Origin: Agrococcus terreus
GTDB taxonomy: Bacteria; Actinomycetota; Actinomycetes; Actinomycetales; Microbacteriaceae
DNA length: 64,000 bases
Direction: 5' to 3'
NCBI RefSeq assembly: GCF_014645235.1
Contig: NZ_BMLM01000001.1
Span: 1,426,001-1,490,000 of the forward strand
In this document: one piece after another, positions 48,051 through 56,928 of the stretch
How positions within the stretch are numbered: position 1 is the stretch's first letter
Layout: each line of letters starts with the position of its first letter
Translations under genes and position numbers: made by a program
The notes under the pieces: model-generated
The model's input: only the letters and a program-made list of their open reading frames with translations
What the model was told of the DNA's origin: nothing
Database searches by the model: none

Positions 48051-49520
48051 ATGCCCGCATCCGCGCTCGACGCCCTGCGCCTTGACGGCGCGTACGCCGC
48101 CGCGCTCCCCGAGCTCGCGGTCCCGTGGCAGGCGCAGCCACCGACCGAGCCGAGCCTGCTGGCGCTCGACGAGCCGCTCGCCCTCGAGCTGGGGCTCGAC
48201 CCCGATGCGCTGCGCTCGGAGGCGGGCCTCGCGCTCCTCACCGGCACCGCCCTCCCGGACGGCGCGACGCCCGTGGCGATGGCGTACGCGGGGCACCAGT
48301 TCGGCGCCTACACGCCGCTGCTCGGCGACGGGCGGGCGCTGCTGCTCGGCGAGCTCCGCGACCGCGACGGCGGCATCCGCGACCTCCACCTCAAGGGCTC
48401 CGGCCGCACGCCGTTCGCGCGTGGCGGCGACGGCCTCGCCGCCGTCGGGCCGATGCTGCGGGAGCACCTCGTGAGCACCGCCATGCACGCGCTCGGCATC
48501 CCGACCACCCGCTCGCTCGCGGTCGTCGGGACCGGCAGGCACGTCGCGCGCGACGAGTGGCTGCCCGGTGCCGTGCTCGCGCGCGTGGCGAGCAGCCACC
48601 TGCGCGTCGGCACCGTGCAGCTCGCGCGCTCGACCGGCGACGTCGCCCTGCTCCGCCGGCTCGTCGACCATGCGATCGCGCGGCACGCGCCGGACGCCGC
48701 GGCGGCCGAGCGCCCCGCGCTCGCCCTGCTCGACCACGTCGTCGCGGTGCAGGCGCGCCTCGTGGCGCAGTGGATGCTCGTCGGCTTCGTCCACGGCGTC
48801 ATGAACACCGACAACACGACGCTCTCGGGCGAGACGATCGACTACGGGCCCTGCGCGTTCATGGAGGCGTACGACCCGGCCACGACGTTCAGCTCGATCG
48901 ATGCGCAGGGCCGCTACCGGTACGGCAACCAGCCGGGCATCGCGCAGTGGAACCTCTGTCGGCTCGCCGAGGCGCTGCTGCCGCTCATCGACGACGACCA
49001 GGGGCGCGCCATCGAGCTCGCGACGGCATCGATCGAGGCGTTCGCGCCGCAGCAGCGCGCCGCGTGGGTGCTCGGGATGCGCACGAAGCTCGGCCTGGCG
49101 GGGGAGCGGGTCGACGACGAGGCGGTCGCCGCCCTCGCCGACGACCTCGTGCGGCTCATGACCGCCTCGCGCGCCGACCTCACCGGCACGATGCGCAGCC
49201 TCGGCGCCGCCGCCCGCGGCGATGCGGCGCCGCTGCGGCGGCACCTGGCCTCGACCGACGGATGGGAGGCATGGACCGCGCGCTGGCTCGCGCTCGAGCC
49301 CGACGCCGCGGCCGCCGACGCCGCGAACCCCGCGTACGTGCCGCGCAACCACCTCGTCGAGGAGGCGTTCGCCGCCGCGACGGCGGGCGACCTCGCCCCG
49401 TTCGAGCGCCTGCTCGCGGTGGTGCGCGATCCGTTCGTGGAGCGGCCGGGCCTCGAGCGGTACGCGACCCGCGGGCCCGACGAGGACTTCCGCGCCTACA
49501 CGACGTACTGCGGCACCTGA
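48051..49520 (+). CDS. selO: Protein adenylyltransferase SelO (YdiU family)
   Basis: The 489-residue pseudokinase-fold enzyme transfers AMP to hydroxyl residues of proteins and is linked to redox stress in E. coli. Family motifs are [34 protein letters not shown] (nucleotide binding in the inverted orientation), [20 protein letters not shown] (metal-binding Asn/Asp) and [15 protein letters not shown]. The C-terminus ends TYCGT, where SelO proteins have a Cys or selenocysteine. ATG 48051 follows TAGCCT (48039-48044) by 6 nt with no Shine-Dalgarno: leaderless geometry. Confidence 0.93.
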   Translation: MPASALDALRLDGAYAAALPELAVPWQAQPPTEPSLLALDEPLALELGLDPDALRSEAGLALLTGTALPDGATPVAMAYAGHQFGAYTPLLGDGRALLLGELRDRDGGIRDLHLKGSGRTPFARGGDGLAAVGPMLREHLVSTAMHALGIPTTRSLAVVGTGRHVARDEWLPGAVLARVASSHLRVGTVQLARSTGDVALLRRLVDHAIARHAPDAAAAERPALALLDHVVAVQARLVAQWMLVGFVHGVMNTDNTTLSGETIDYGPCAFMEAYDPATTFSSIDAQGRYRYGNQPGIAQWNLCRLAEALLPLIDDDQGRAIELATASIEAFAPQQRAAWVLGMRTKLGLAGERVDDEAVAALADDLVRLMTASRADLTGTMRSLGAAARGDAAPLRRHLASTDGWEAWTARWLALEPDAAAADAANPAYVPRNHLVEEAFAAATAGDLAPFERLLAVVRDPFVERPGLERYATRGPDEDFRAYTTYCGT

Positions 49521-49582
49521 CCGCGAGCCCGGGCTCGGGCGACGCGGCGGTGGGTGCGCACGGCGCCGGATAGCATCGAGCG

Positions 49583-51538
49583 GTGACCACCGGATTCGAT
49601 CTCTTCACCGACCGTGCCGTCGTCGCCATGCGCGTCGACGGCGAGCTGCAGGACCTCGCCCGCGAGGTGACCGAGACGCAGACGGTCGAGCCGGTGACGA
49701 TCGACAGCCCCGACGGCCTCGACATCCTCCGCCACTCCGCCGCGCACGTCCTCGCGCAGGCGGTGCAGAAGGTGAACCCGGACGCGCGGCTCGGCATCGG
49801 CCCGCCCGTCCAGGACGGCTTCTACTACGACTTCGACGTGCCCGAGGCGTTCTCGAGCGACGACCTGAAGGCGCTGCAGAAGGAGATGGAGCGGATCGTC
49901 AAGGCCGGCCAGCGCTTCGTGCGCCGCGTCGTGACCGACGAGGAGGCGCAGGCCGAGCTCGCCGACGAGCCGTACAAGCTCGAGCTGATCGGCCTCAAGG
50001 GCGGTGCCGCGAAGGCCGCCGAGGGCGCCTCCGTCGAGGTCGGCGCCGGCGAGCTGACGATCTACGACAACCTCGACATGCGCTCGGGCGAGGTGGTCTG
50101 GAAGGACCTCTGCCGCGGCCCGCACCTGCCCTCGACCCGCCTCATCGGCAACGGCTTCGCCCTCATGCGCGTCGCCGGCGCCTACTGGCGCGGCAAGACC
50201 GACCAGCCGCAGCTGCAGCGCATCTACGGCACCGCGTGGCCGACGAAGGACGAGCTGCGCGCCTACCAGCACCGCCTCGAGGAGGCCGCCAAGCGCGACC
50301 ACCGCAAGCTCGGCCGCGAGCTCGACCTCTTCTCGTTCCCCGACGAGATCGGCTCGGGCCTCTCGGTCTGGCACCCCAAGGGCGGCATCGTCCGCGGCGA
50401 GATGGAGCAGCACGCCCGCGCGCGGCACGTCGCGCAGGGCTACAGCTACGTCTACACGCCGCACATCACGAAGCGCGACCTGTTCGACACCTCCAACCAC
50501 CTCGTCACCTACGCCGACGGCATCTGGCCGCCGATCGTCATGGACGAGGAGCGCGACGAGGACGGCACCGTCACGAAGCCGGGCGTCGAGTACTACCTCA
50601 AGCCCATGAACTGCCCGATGCACATCCTCGTCTACAAGGAGCGCGCCCGGTCGTACCGCGACCTGCCGCTCCGCCTGGCCGAGAACGGCACCGTGTACCG
50701 CAACGAGCTCTCGGGGGCGCTGCACGGGCTCACCCGCGTGCGCGGCTTCACGCAGGACGACGCGCACCTGTTCGTCACCCCCGACCAGCTCGAGGAGGAG
50801 ACCACCAAGGTCCTCGAGTTCGTGCTGTCGCTGCTGAGCGACTTCGGCCTGAGCGACTTCCGCCTCGAGCTGTCGATGCGCGACGACGAGAAGTCGAAGT
50901 GGATCGGCGACGAGGCCGTGTGGGAGACGGCGACGGATGCCCTCCGCCGGGTCGCGCAGGCGACGGGCCTCGAGCTCGTCGAGGAGCCGGGCGAGGCCGC
51001 CTTCTACGGCCCGAAGATCGACCTCAAGGTGACCGACGCCATCGGCCGCTCGTGGCAGCTCTCGACGGTGCAGCTCGACTTCAACCTGCCGGAGCGGTTC
51101 GAGCTGGAATTCACGGCGCCCGACGGCTCGAAGCAGCGCCCGATCATGATCCACCGCGCGCTCTTCGGCTCGATCGAGCGCTTCTTCGCGATCCTGCTGG
51201 AGCACTACGCCGGCGCCTTCCCTGCCTGGCTCGCGCCCGTGCAGGTCGTGGGCGTGCCGGTCGCGAACGACTTCGCCGACTACCTGGACGAGATCGCCGA
51301 GCGGCTGCGCGCCGAGGGCGTGCGCGTCGAGGTCGACCGCAGCGACGAGCGCATGCAGAAGAAGATCCGCACGCACACGCTCGCGAAGGTGCCGTTCCAG
51401 CTCATCGCGGGCGCGGCCGACCGCGACGCCGGCAGCGTCTCGTTCCGCTTCCGCGACGGCACGCAGGACAACGGCGTGCCGGTCGACGAGGCCGTGCGCC
51501 GCATCGTCGACGCCATCCGCACGAAGGCGCAGGTCTGA
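49583..51538 (+). CDS. thrS: Threonyl-tRNA synthetase
   Basis: The 651-residue class II synthetase charges tRNA-Thr. A short TGS-like N-terminus is followed by the editing-type [11 protein letters not shown] domain and the catalytic core with zinc ligands in [17 protein letters not shown] and MIHRALFGS, and motif 2 [20 protein letters not shown]. The HGTP anticodon-binding domain is C-terminal. GTG 49583 comes 6 nt after TAGCAT (49571-49576) without a Shine-Dalgarno, so the mRNA is probably leaderless. The HIT gene starts 3 nt after its stop. Confidence 0.96.
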   Translation: MTTGFDLFTDRAVVAMRVDGELQDLAREVTETQTVEPVTIDSPDGLDILRHSAAHVLAQAVQKVNPDARLGIGPPVQDGFYYDFDVPEAFSSDDLKALQKEMERIVKAGQRFVRRVVTDEEAQAELADEPYKLELIGLKGGAAKAAEGASVEVGAGELTIYDNLDMRSGEVVWKDLCRGPHLPSTRLIGNGFALMRVAGAYWRGKTDQPQLQRIYGTAWPTKDELRAYQHRLEEAAKRDHRKLGRELDLFSFPDEIGSGLSVWHPKGGIVRGEMEQHARARHVAQGYSYVYTPHITKRDLFDTSNHLVTYADGIWPPIVMDEERDEDGTVTKPGVEYYLKPMNCPMHILVYKERARSYRDLPLRLAENGTVYRNELSGALHGLTRVRGFTQDDAHLFVTPDQLEEETTKVLEFVLSLLSDFGLSDFRLELSMRDDEKSKWIGDEAVWETATDALRRVAQATGLELVEEPGEAAFYGPKIDLKVTDAIGRSWQLSTVQLDFNLPERFELEFTAPDGSKQRPIMIHRALFGSIERFFAILLEHYAGAFPAWLAPVQVVGVPVANDFADYLDEIAERLRAEGVRVEVDRSDERMQKKIRTHTLAKVPFQLIAGAADRDAGSVSFRFRDGTQDNGVPVDEAVRRIVDAIRTKAQV

Positions 51539-51540
51539 GC

Positions 51541-52200
51541 GTGGGCGGCGGCGAGCACGTCCACGGCGACGAGCCGGCCGAGCGCGCCGCCGAGCACCGC
51601 GACGCGCTGCCGGCGTTCGAGCCGGCCCCCGAGCAGGAGGCGCCGCTCGTCGCCGAGCACGCGTGGGGCGCGCCGACCCAGATGTCGAGCGAGCTGCCGG
51701 GCGTGCCCGACCACTTCCAGCGGCTCTGGACGCCCTACCGGATGGTCTACATCCAGCAGGGGCAGATGCCCGACGAGCACGCCTGCCCGTTCTGCCGCGC
51801 GCCCGAGCTCGCGGACGACCAGGGGCTCATCGTCGCGCGCGGCGAGACGTGCTTCGTGCTCATGAACCTGTACCCGTACAACACCGGCCACCTCATGGTC
51901 TGCCCGTACCGCCACGTCGGCATGTACGACCAGGCGACCACCGAGGAGGTCGCCGAGATGGCCGTGCTCACGCAGACGGCGATGCGGGTGCTGTCGCAGG
52001 TGACGCGCTGCCAGGGCTTCAACATCGGCATGAACCAGGGCCGGATCGCCGGCGCCGGCATCGCCGACCACCTGCACCAGCACATCGTGCCCCGGTGGAG
52101 CCTCGACGCGAACTTCTTCCCGATCATCGCGAAGACGAAGGCGCTGCCGATCCTGCTCGAGGACATGCGGCGCGACATCCAGGCGGCCTGGCCGGCGTGA
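51541..52200 (+). CDS. HIT-domain nucleotide hydrolase/phosphorylase
   Basis: The 219-residue protein of the histidine-triad superfamily has the catalytic triad [10 protein letters not shown] and a CxxC in [11 protein letters not shown] that, with a later His, binds zinc. Homologues next to thrS in mycobacteria are AP4A phosphorylases; that activity is inferred here. GTG 51541 starts 2 nt after the thrS stop and is presumably coupled. The first ~50 residues are acidic and disordered; an internal ATG at 51682 begins MSSELPG and is an alternative start. A hairpin at 52206-52231 follows. Confidence 0.87.
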   Translation: MGGGEHVHGDEPAERAAEHRDALPAFEPAPEQEAPLVAEHAWGAPTQMSSELPGVPDHFQRLWTPYRMVYIQQGQMPDEHACPFCRAPELADDQGLIVARGETCFVLMNLYPYNTGHLMVCPYRHVGMYDQATTEEVAEMAVLTQTAMRVLSQVTRCQGFNIGMNQGRIAGAGIADHLHQHIVPRWSLDANFFPIIAKTKALPILLEDMRRDIQAAWPA

Positions 52201-52205
52201 GCCTG

Positions 52206-52231
52206 GCCCGCGCGAGCGCGATCGCGCGGGC
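52206..52231 (+). terminator. Terminator after thrS-HIT
   Basis: GCCCGCGCGA (52206-52215) pairs perfectly with TCGCGCGGGC (52222-52231) around a 6-nt loop. Confidence 0.65.
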
Positions 52232-52318
52232 GGGCCATCCGAGGGCCGCTGCGGCGAGGACCACGAAAGCCGGATTGGCCTGCTGGGGGCCCTCGCGCCC
52301 GGCGTAGCATCTGCGGAT

Positions 52319-53218
52319 GTGAGCGAGAACCCCCAGACCACCACCGGCACCGCGCGCGTGAAGCGCGGCCTGGCCGAGATGCTCGTCGGCGGCGTCATCA
52401 TGGACGTCGTCACCCCCGAGCAGGCCCGCATCGCCGAGGACGCCGGCGCCGTCGCCGTCATGGCCCTCGAGCGGGTGCCCGCCGACATCCGCGCGCAGGG
52501 CGGCGTCGCCCGCATGTCCGACCCCGACCTCATCGACGCCATCAAGGCCGAGGTGACGATCCCCGTCATGGCGAAGGCCCGCATCGGCCACTTCGTCGAG
52601 GCGCAGGTGCTCGAGGCGCTCGAGGTCGACTACATCGACGAGTCGGAGGTGCTCAGCCCCGCCGACTACGTCAACCACATCGACAAGTGGGGCTTCGACG
52701 TGCCCTTCGTCTGCGGCGCGACGAACCTCGGCGAGGCGCTCCGGCGCATCACCGAGGGCGCGGCGATGATCCGCTCCAAGGGCGAGGCGGGCACGGGCGA
52801 CGTGTCGGAGGCGACGAAGCACATCCGCACCATCAACCGGGAGATCCGCCGCCTCTCGTCGCTCTCGAAGGACGAGCTCTTCGTCGCGGCGAAGGAGCTG
52901 CAGGCGCCCTACGAGCTCGTCGCCGAGGTCGCCGAGGCGGGCCGCCTGCCCGTCGTGCTCTTCGTCGCCGGCGGCGTCGCGACCCCTGCCGACGCGGCGA
53001 TGATGATGCAGCTCGGAGCCGACGGCGTCTTCGTCGGCTCCGGCATCTTCAAGTCGGGCAACCCCGAGGCGCGCGCCGCCGCCATCGTGCGCGCGACCGC
53101 CTCCTACGACGACCCGAAGGCGATCGCGGAGGCATCGCGGGGCCTGGGCGAGGCGATGGTCGGCATCAACGTCGCCGACCTGCCCGCGCCGCACCGGCTC
53201 GCCGAGCGCGGCTGGTAG
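52319..53218 (+). CDS. pdxS: Pyridoxal 5'-phosphate synthase subunit PdxS
   Basis: The 299-residue TIM-barrel enzyme builds PLP from ribose 5-phosphate, glyceraldehyde 3-phosphate and ammonia. The Schiff-base lysines lie in [12 protein letters not shown] and [13 protein letters not shown]; the phosphate site is [13 protein letters not shown] 52319 lies 8 nt after TAGCAT (52305-52310). It is followed 2 nt later by pdxT, so synthase and glutaminase are co-translated. Confidence 0.97.
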   Translation: MSENPQTTTGTARVKRGLAEMLVGGVIMDVVTPEQARIAEDAGAVAVMALERVPADIRAQGGVARMSDPDLIDAIKAEVTIPVMAKARIGHFVEAQVLEALEVDYIDESEVLSPADYVNHIDKWGFDVPFVCGATNLGEALRRITEGAAMIRSKGEAGTGDVSEATKHIRTINREIRRLSSLSKDELFVAAKELQAPYELVAEVAEAGRLPVVLFVAGGVATPADAAMMMQLGADGVFVGSGIFKSGNPEARAAAIVRATASYDDPKAIAEASRGLGEAMVGINVADLPAPHRLAERGW

Positions 53219-53220
53219 CC

Positions 53221-53814
53221 GTGGCCGGCCGGCCACGCGTCGGCGTCCTCGCGCTCCAGGGCGACGTGCGCGAGCACCTCGCCATGCTCGAGGGGCTCGG
53301 CGCCGACGCGCGCCCCGTGCGCACGCGCGCGCAGCTCGACGACGTCGCGGGGCTCGTGCTGCCCGGTGGCGAGTCGAGCGTCATCGACCGGCTCTCGCGC
53401 ATCCTGGGCCTCCGCGACGCGATCGTCGACCGCATCGGCGACGGGATGCCCGTGTACGGCACGTGCGCGGGCATGATCCTGCTCGCCGACGAGATCCTCG
53501 ACGCTGCGCCCGGGCAGCGCACCTTCGGCGGGCTCGACGCGGTCGTGCGCCGCAACGCGTTCGGCAGCCAGGTGGACTCGTTCGAGACCGACCTCGACGT
53601 GCCGGCGCTCGGCGCGCCGCCCGTCCGCGCCGTGTTCATCCGCGCGCCGGTCGTGGAGCGGACGGGGGAGCGGGCGACGCCGCTCGCGGCCGTCGACGGC
53701 CGCGTCGTCGCGATCGAGCAGGGGCCGCTGCTGGCGACCTCCTTCCACCCCGAGGTGCAGGGGGAGGCGCGCTTCCACCGCCGCTTCCTCGACCGCGTGG
53801 ACGGGCTCGGATGA
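53221..53814 (+). CDS. pdxT: Pyridoxal 5'-phosphate synthase glutaminase PdxT
   Basis: The 197-residue class I glutaminase feeds ammonia to PdxS. The oxyanion loop is LPGGESSVI, the nucleophile is in YGTCAGMILLA and the His-Glu pair in SFHPEVQGEARFH. GTG 53221 follows the pdxS stop by 2 nt without room for its own leader, implying coupling. A short hairpin at 53832-53849 ends the pair. Confidence 0.95.
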   Translation: MAGRPRVGVLALQGDVREHLAMLEGLGADARPVRTRAQLDDVAGLVLPGGESSVIDRLSRILGLRDAIVDRIGDGMPVYGTCAGMILLADEILDAAPGQRTFGGLDAVVRRNAFGSQVDSFETDLDVPALGAPPVRAVFIRAPVVERTGERATPLAAVDGRVVAIEQGPLLATSFHPEVQGEARFHRRFLDRVDGLG

Positions 53815-53831
53815 GCGCGGCAGCAGCGGCG

Positions 53832-53849
53832 CGCGGGCGCAGGCCCGCG
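53832..53849 (+). terminator. Hairpin after pdxT
   Basis: CGCGGGC (53832-53838) pairs with GCCCGCG (53843-53849) around GCAG. Confidence 0.5.
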
Positions 53850-53878
53850 GCGTGGGTCGCCGGTGGCAGGATCGCTCC

Positions 53879-54817
53879 GTGCCCGTCCTGAACCGCCTCC
53901 CGTGGCAGCTGCTGTGGCTGACCCTCGCGCTCGTGTGGGGCTCGAGCTTCCTCTGGATGAAGGTGGCGCTCGAGGCGTTCCACCCCATGCAGGTGTCGAC
54001 CCTGCGCGTGGTCGTCGCGGCGATGACGCTCGTGCTGCTCGCGCTCTCCCTCCGGCAGCCGCTGCCGCGCGACCGGCGCACGTGGGCGCTGCTCTCGGTG
54101 TGCTCGTTCTTCCTCACCGCGCTCCCGTTCACGGCGTTCGTGGTCGCCGAGACCCGCATCTCGTCGGGCCTCGCCGCGATCGGCAACGCTGTGACGCCCA
54201 TCGCGACGGTCCTGTTCGCGCTGCTGCTCCTCCCGAGCGACCGGCCGACGCCGCGCAAGCTCGCGGCCGTCGGCATCGGCTTCGGCGGCGTCGTGCTCGT
54301 GGCGGAGCCGTGGGCCACCACCGGCGCCCCCGACCTCGTGGGCTTCCTCATCGCCGTGCTCGGCGGCGTCTCGTACGGCATCGGCTGGACGCTGAACCGC
54401 AGGCTGCTGGCCGGCACCGAGGTGCCGGGACTGGCGCATCCGACCGCGCTCATGCTCACCGGTGCTCCGATGACGATCGTCGCGCTGCTCGTGTGGTCGG
54501 GCATCGAGGGGTGGCAGCCGCTCGCGCCGGTCGACGACGCGTCGCTGCTGCCCGCGCTCGCCGCCGTCGCGGTGCTCGGCGTGCTCGGCACGGGCGTCGC
54601 CTACATCCTGCAGTTCGAGGTGGTGCGCGCCGTCGGCCCGACGGTGTCGGCGACCGTCACCTACTTCATCCCCGTCGTCGCCGTCGGGCTCGGGTTCCTC
54701 GTGCTGCACGAGCGGCTCGGCCTGTGGCAGCTCGTCGGCGCCGCGATCGTCATCGGCGCGGGCCTGCTCATCCAGGGGCGGCGGACCCGGAAGCCGCAGG
54801 CGGCGCCCGCCGCCTGA
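53879..54817 (+). CDS. EamA/DMT-family transporter
   Basis: The 312-residue protein has ten predicted spans in two EamA repeats: WLTLALVWGSSFLWMKVALE opens the first and VGFLIAVLGGVSYGIGWTLNR the second, with the C-terminal ATVTYFIPVVAVGLGFLVLHE typical of the family. It probably exports or imports a small metabolite; the substrate is unknown. GTG 53879 is preferred over an upstream in-frame ATG at 53852 because CAGGAT (53867-53872) lies 6 nt before it (leaderless geometry) and the membrane sequence begins at once. Confidence 0.87.
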   Translation: MPVLNRLPWQLLWLTLALVWGSSFLWMKVALEAFHPMQVSTLRVVVAAMTLVLLALSLRQPLPRDRRTWALLSVCSFFLTALPFTAFVVAETRISSGLAAIGNAVTPIATVLFALLLLPSDRPTPRKLAAVGIGFGGVVLVAEPWATTGAPDLVGFLIAVLGGVSYGIGWTLNRRLLAGTEVPGLAHPTALMLTGAPMTIVALLVWSGIEGWQPLAPVDDASLLPALAAVAVLGVLGTGVAYILQFEVVRAVGPTVSATVTYFIPVVAVGLGFLVLHERLGLWQLVGAAIVIGAGLLIQGRRTRKPQAAPAA

Positions 54818-54856
54818 CCGCGCCGCCGCGTCAGCCGAGCCTGCCAGGATTGCGCC

Positions 54857-55474
54857 GTGCAGCCCTACTCCTCGCGCCCCGTCCACGCGGCCCTCCAGGT
54901 GCTCTGGGACCTCGCGGCCATCGCCACCCTGGTCGTGGCAGTCTGGCTCTCCGAGCAGGTGCGGGCGGCGATCGCGTCGCTCGGCGGCTTCGGCCAGCAG
55001 ATCGAGGACGCCGGCTCAGGCTTCGCGACGACGCTGTCGGGCGCGGGCGACGCGCTGGCGCAGGTGCCCTTCGTCGGCGACGGCGTCGCGCAGCCCTTCC
55101 GCGACGCCTCCGGCTCCGCCGGCGACCTCGCCGCCGCCGGCACCGCCCTGCAGCAGTCGGTCGAGGCGCTCGCCTCGGCGGTCGGCGTCGCCCTGTGGCT
55201 GCTGCCCGCGATGTTCCTCGTGCTCGTCTGGCTCGTGCCGCGCATCCGCTTCGCGCTCCGCGCCGCCGGCACCGCGAAGGTCGCCCGCACCGAGGGCGGG
55301 CGCGACCTGCTCGCGCTCCGCGCGCTCGTCGCCCAGCCCGCCGCGCGCGTGCTCGCCGTCGTGCCTGACCCGGCTCGGGCGCTCCGCACCGGCGACGCCG
55401 CCGCCATGGACGCGCTCGCGGCGCTCGAGCTGCGCGCGGCCGGCGCCCGGCAGCGCCCCGGTAGGATGCCCTGA
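54857..55474 (+). CDS. Two-span membrane protein of unknown function
   Basis: The 205-residue protein has one transmembrane helix near the N-terminus (DLAAIATLVVAVWLSEQV), an external Gly/Ser/Ala-rich segment with small repeats (GAGDALAQVPFVGDGVAQPF), and a second helix (VGVALWLLPAMFLVLVWLV) followed by an Arg-rich cytoplasmic domain. No family was recognised. GTG 54857 follows CAGGAT (54845-54850) by 6 nt. It lies just before yebC. Confidence 0.7.
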   Translation: MQPYSSRPVHAALQVLWDLAAIATLVVAVWLSEQVRAAIASLGGFGQQIEDAGSGFATTLSGAGDALAQVPFVGDGVAQPFRDASGSAGDLAAAGTALQQSVEALASAVGVALWLLPAMFLVLVWLVPRIRFALRAAGTAKVARTEGGRDLLALRALVAQPAARVLAVVPDPARALRTGDAAAMDALAALELRAAGARQRPGRMP

Positions 55475-55498
55475 ACCCCTCATCGATCCAGGAGCAGC

Positions 55499-56260
55499 AT
55501 GTCCGGACACTCCAAGTGGGCGACGACCAAGCACAAGAAGGCCGTCATCGACGCGAAGCGCGCGAAGTCGTTCGCGAAGCTCATCAAGAACATCGAGGTG
55601 GCCGCCAAGCTCGGCGGCGCCGACCTCAGCGGCAACCCGACCCTCGTCGACGCCGTCCAGAAGGCGAAGAAGACGAGCGTCCCCAACGACAACATCGACC
55701 GCGCCATCAAGCGCGGCGCGGGCCTCACCGGCGACGCGATCGAGTACACGACGATCATGTACGAGGGCTACGGCCCGAGCGGCGTCGCGCTCATGATCGA
55801 GTGCCTCACCGACAACAAGAACCGCGCCGCGGCCGAGGTGCGCACCGCGATGACGCGGAACGGCGGCACGATGGCCGACCCCGGCTCCGTCGCCTACAAC
55901 TTCAGCCGCAAGGGCGTCGTCGCGGTCACGAAGACCGAGGGCCTCAGCGAGGACGACATCCTGCTCGCCGTGCTCGACGCGGGCGCCGAGGAGGTGCTCG
56001 ACCAGGGCGAGGGCTTCGAGATCCTCTCGGAGGCCACCGACCTCGTCGCCGTCCGCACGGCGCTCCAGGAGGCGGGCATCGACTACGACTCCGCCGACGT
56101 CGAGTTCGTGCCGACGCTGCGCGTCGAGGTCGACGCCGACACCGCGCGCAAGGCGCTCCGCCTCATCGACGCGCTCGAGGACAGCGACGACGTGCAGAAC
56201 GTCTACGCCAACCTCGACATCCCGGCCGAGGTGCAGGCCGTCCTCGACGAGGACGAGTAG
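55499..56260 (+). CDS. yebC: YebC/PmpR-family regulator
   Basis: The 253-residue three-domain protein begins with the diagnostic [14 protein letters not shown] and contains [20 protein letters not shown] and the central [15 protein letters not shown]. Family members act as DNA-binding regulators or as ribosome-associated factors easing translation of proline runs. TAGGAT (55462-55467) is the likely -10, with a ~25-nt leader and AGGAG 4 nt before ATG 55499. It is followed 4 nt later by ruvC. Confidence 0.94.
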   Translation: MSGHSKWATTKHKKAVIDAKRAKSFAKLIKNIEVAAKLGGADLSGNPTLVDAVQKAKKTSVPNDNIDRAIKRGAGLTGDAIEYTTIMYEGYGPSGVALMIECLTDNKNRAAAEVRTAMTRNGGTMADPGSVAYNFSRKGVVAVTKTEGLSEDDILLAVLDAGAEEVLDQGEGFEILSEATDLVAVRTALQEAGIDYDSADVEFVPTLRVEVDADTARKALRLIDALEDSDDVQNVYANLDIPAEVQAVLDEDE

Positions 56261-56264
56261 CCGG

Positions 56265-56825
56265 ATGCCGGGGCCGTCGCCCGTACGCGTGCTCGGCGTC
56301 GACCCCGGCCTCACCCGCTGCGGCGTCGGCGTCGTCGATGTCGCGCGCCGCGTGCCCACGCTCGTGCACGTCGAGGTCGTCCGCTCCGACGCCTCCGAGC
56401 CGATCGAGCAGCGGCTGCTGCGCATCGGGCGCGGCGTCGAGGCGGCGATCGACGCGCACGCGCCGCAGGTGATCGCGCTCGAGCGCGTGTTCGCGCAGGC
56501 GAACCTGCGCTCCGTGATGGGCGTCGCGCAGATCTCGGGCGTCGTGCTGCGCGCGGCGGCCGAGCGCGGGATCCCGATCGCGATGCTCACGCCCTCCGAG
56601 GTGAAGGCGGCCGTGACGGGCTACGGCGGCGCCGACAAGGCGCAGGTCGCCGAGATGGTGCGGCGGCTGCTGCGGCTCGAGGCCGCGCCGCGGCCGGCCG
56701 ACGCCGCCGACGCGCTCGCGATCGCCATCGCCGAGGGCTGGCGCACGCGCGCCGTCGGCACCGCGGCCGCCACGCCCGCGCAACAGGCGTGGGCCGCCGC
56801 GGAGGCAGCAGCGCGACGGCGCTAG
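56265..56825 (+). CDS. ruvC: Holliday junction resolvase RuvC
   Basis: The 186-residue endonuclease cleaves Holliday junctions during recombination. Acidic catalytic residues are in LGVDPGLTRCG, VIALERVFAQ and PADAADALAIAI. ATG 56265 follows yebC by 4 nt, with GAGGACGAG upstream inside the end of yebC. Unlike the usual yebC-ruvC-ruvA-ruvB run, ruvA is about 2.6 kb away, separated by an MFS-MarR unit and a small minus-strand gene. Confidence 0.95.
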   Translation: MPGPSPVRVLGVDPGLTRCGVGVVDVARRVPTLVHVEVVRSDASEPIEQRLLRIGRGVEAAIDAHAPQVIALERVFAQANLRSVMGVAQISGVVLRAAAERGIPIAMLTPSEVKAAVTGYGGADKAQVAEMVRRLLRLEAAPRPADAADALAIAIAEGWRTRAVGTAAATPAQQAWAAAEAAARRR

Positions 56826-56856
56826 CACGGGGGAGCGGCGACGCTCGGCGAGAAGG

Positions 56857-56900
56857 TTGACGCAGGTCAAGCACTGGGCGTATCGTTGATGCAGATCAAC
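56857..56900. promoter_or_regulatory. Two MarR-type palindromes over the MFS promoter
   Basis: TTGAC-GCAG-GTCAA (56857-56870) and TTGAT-GCAG-ATCAA (56886-56899) are perfect inverted repeats with the same 4-nt spacer, 29 bp apart. The first contains the -35 TTGACG (56857-56862); the second overlaps the -10 TATCGT (56881-56886), 18 bp downstream. A repressor bound here would block the promoter; the MarR gene at the end of the same unit is the obvious candidate. Confidence 0.75.
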
Positions 56901-56928
56901 TGACTGCATCGCGCATCCTGGAGCCCCA

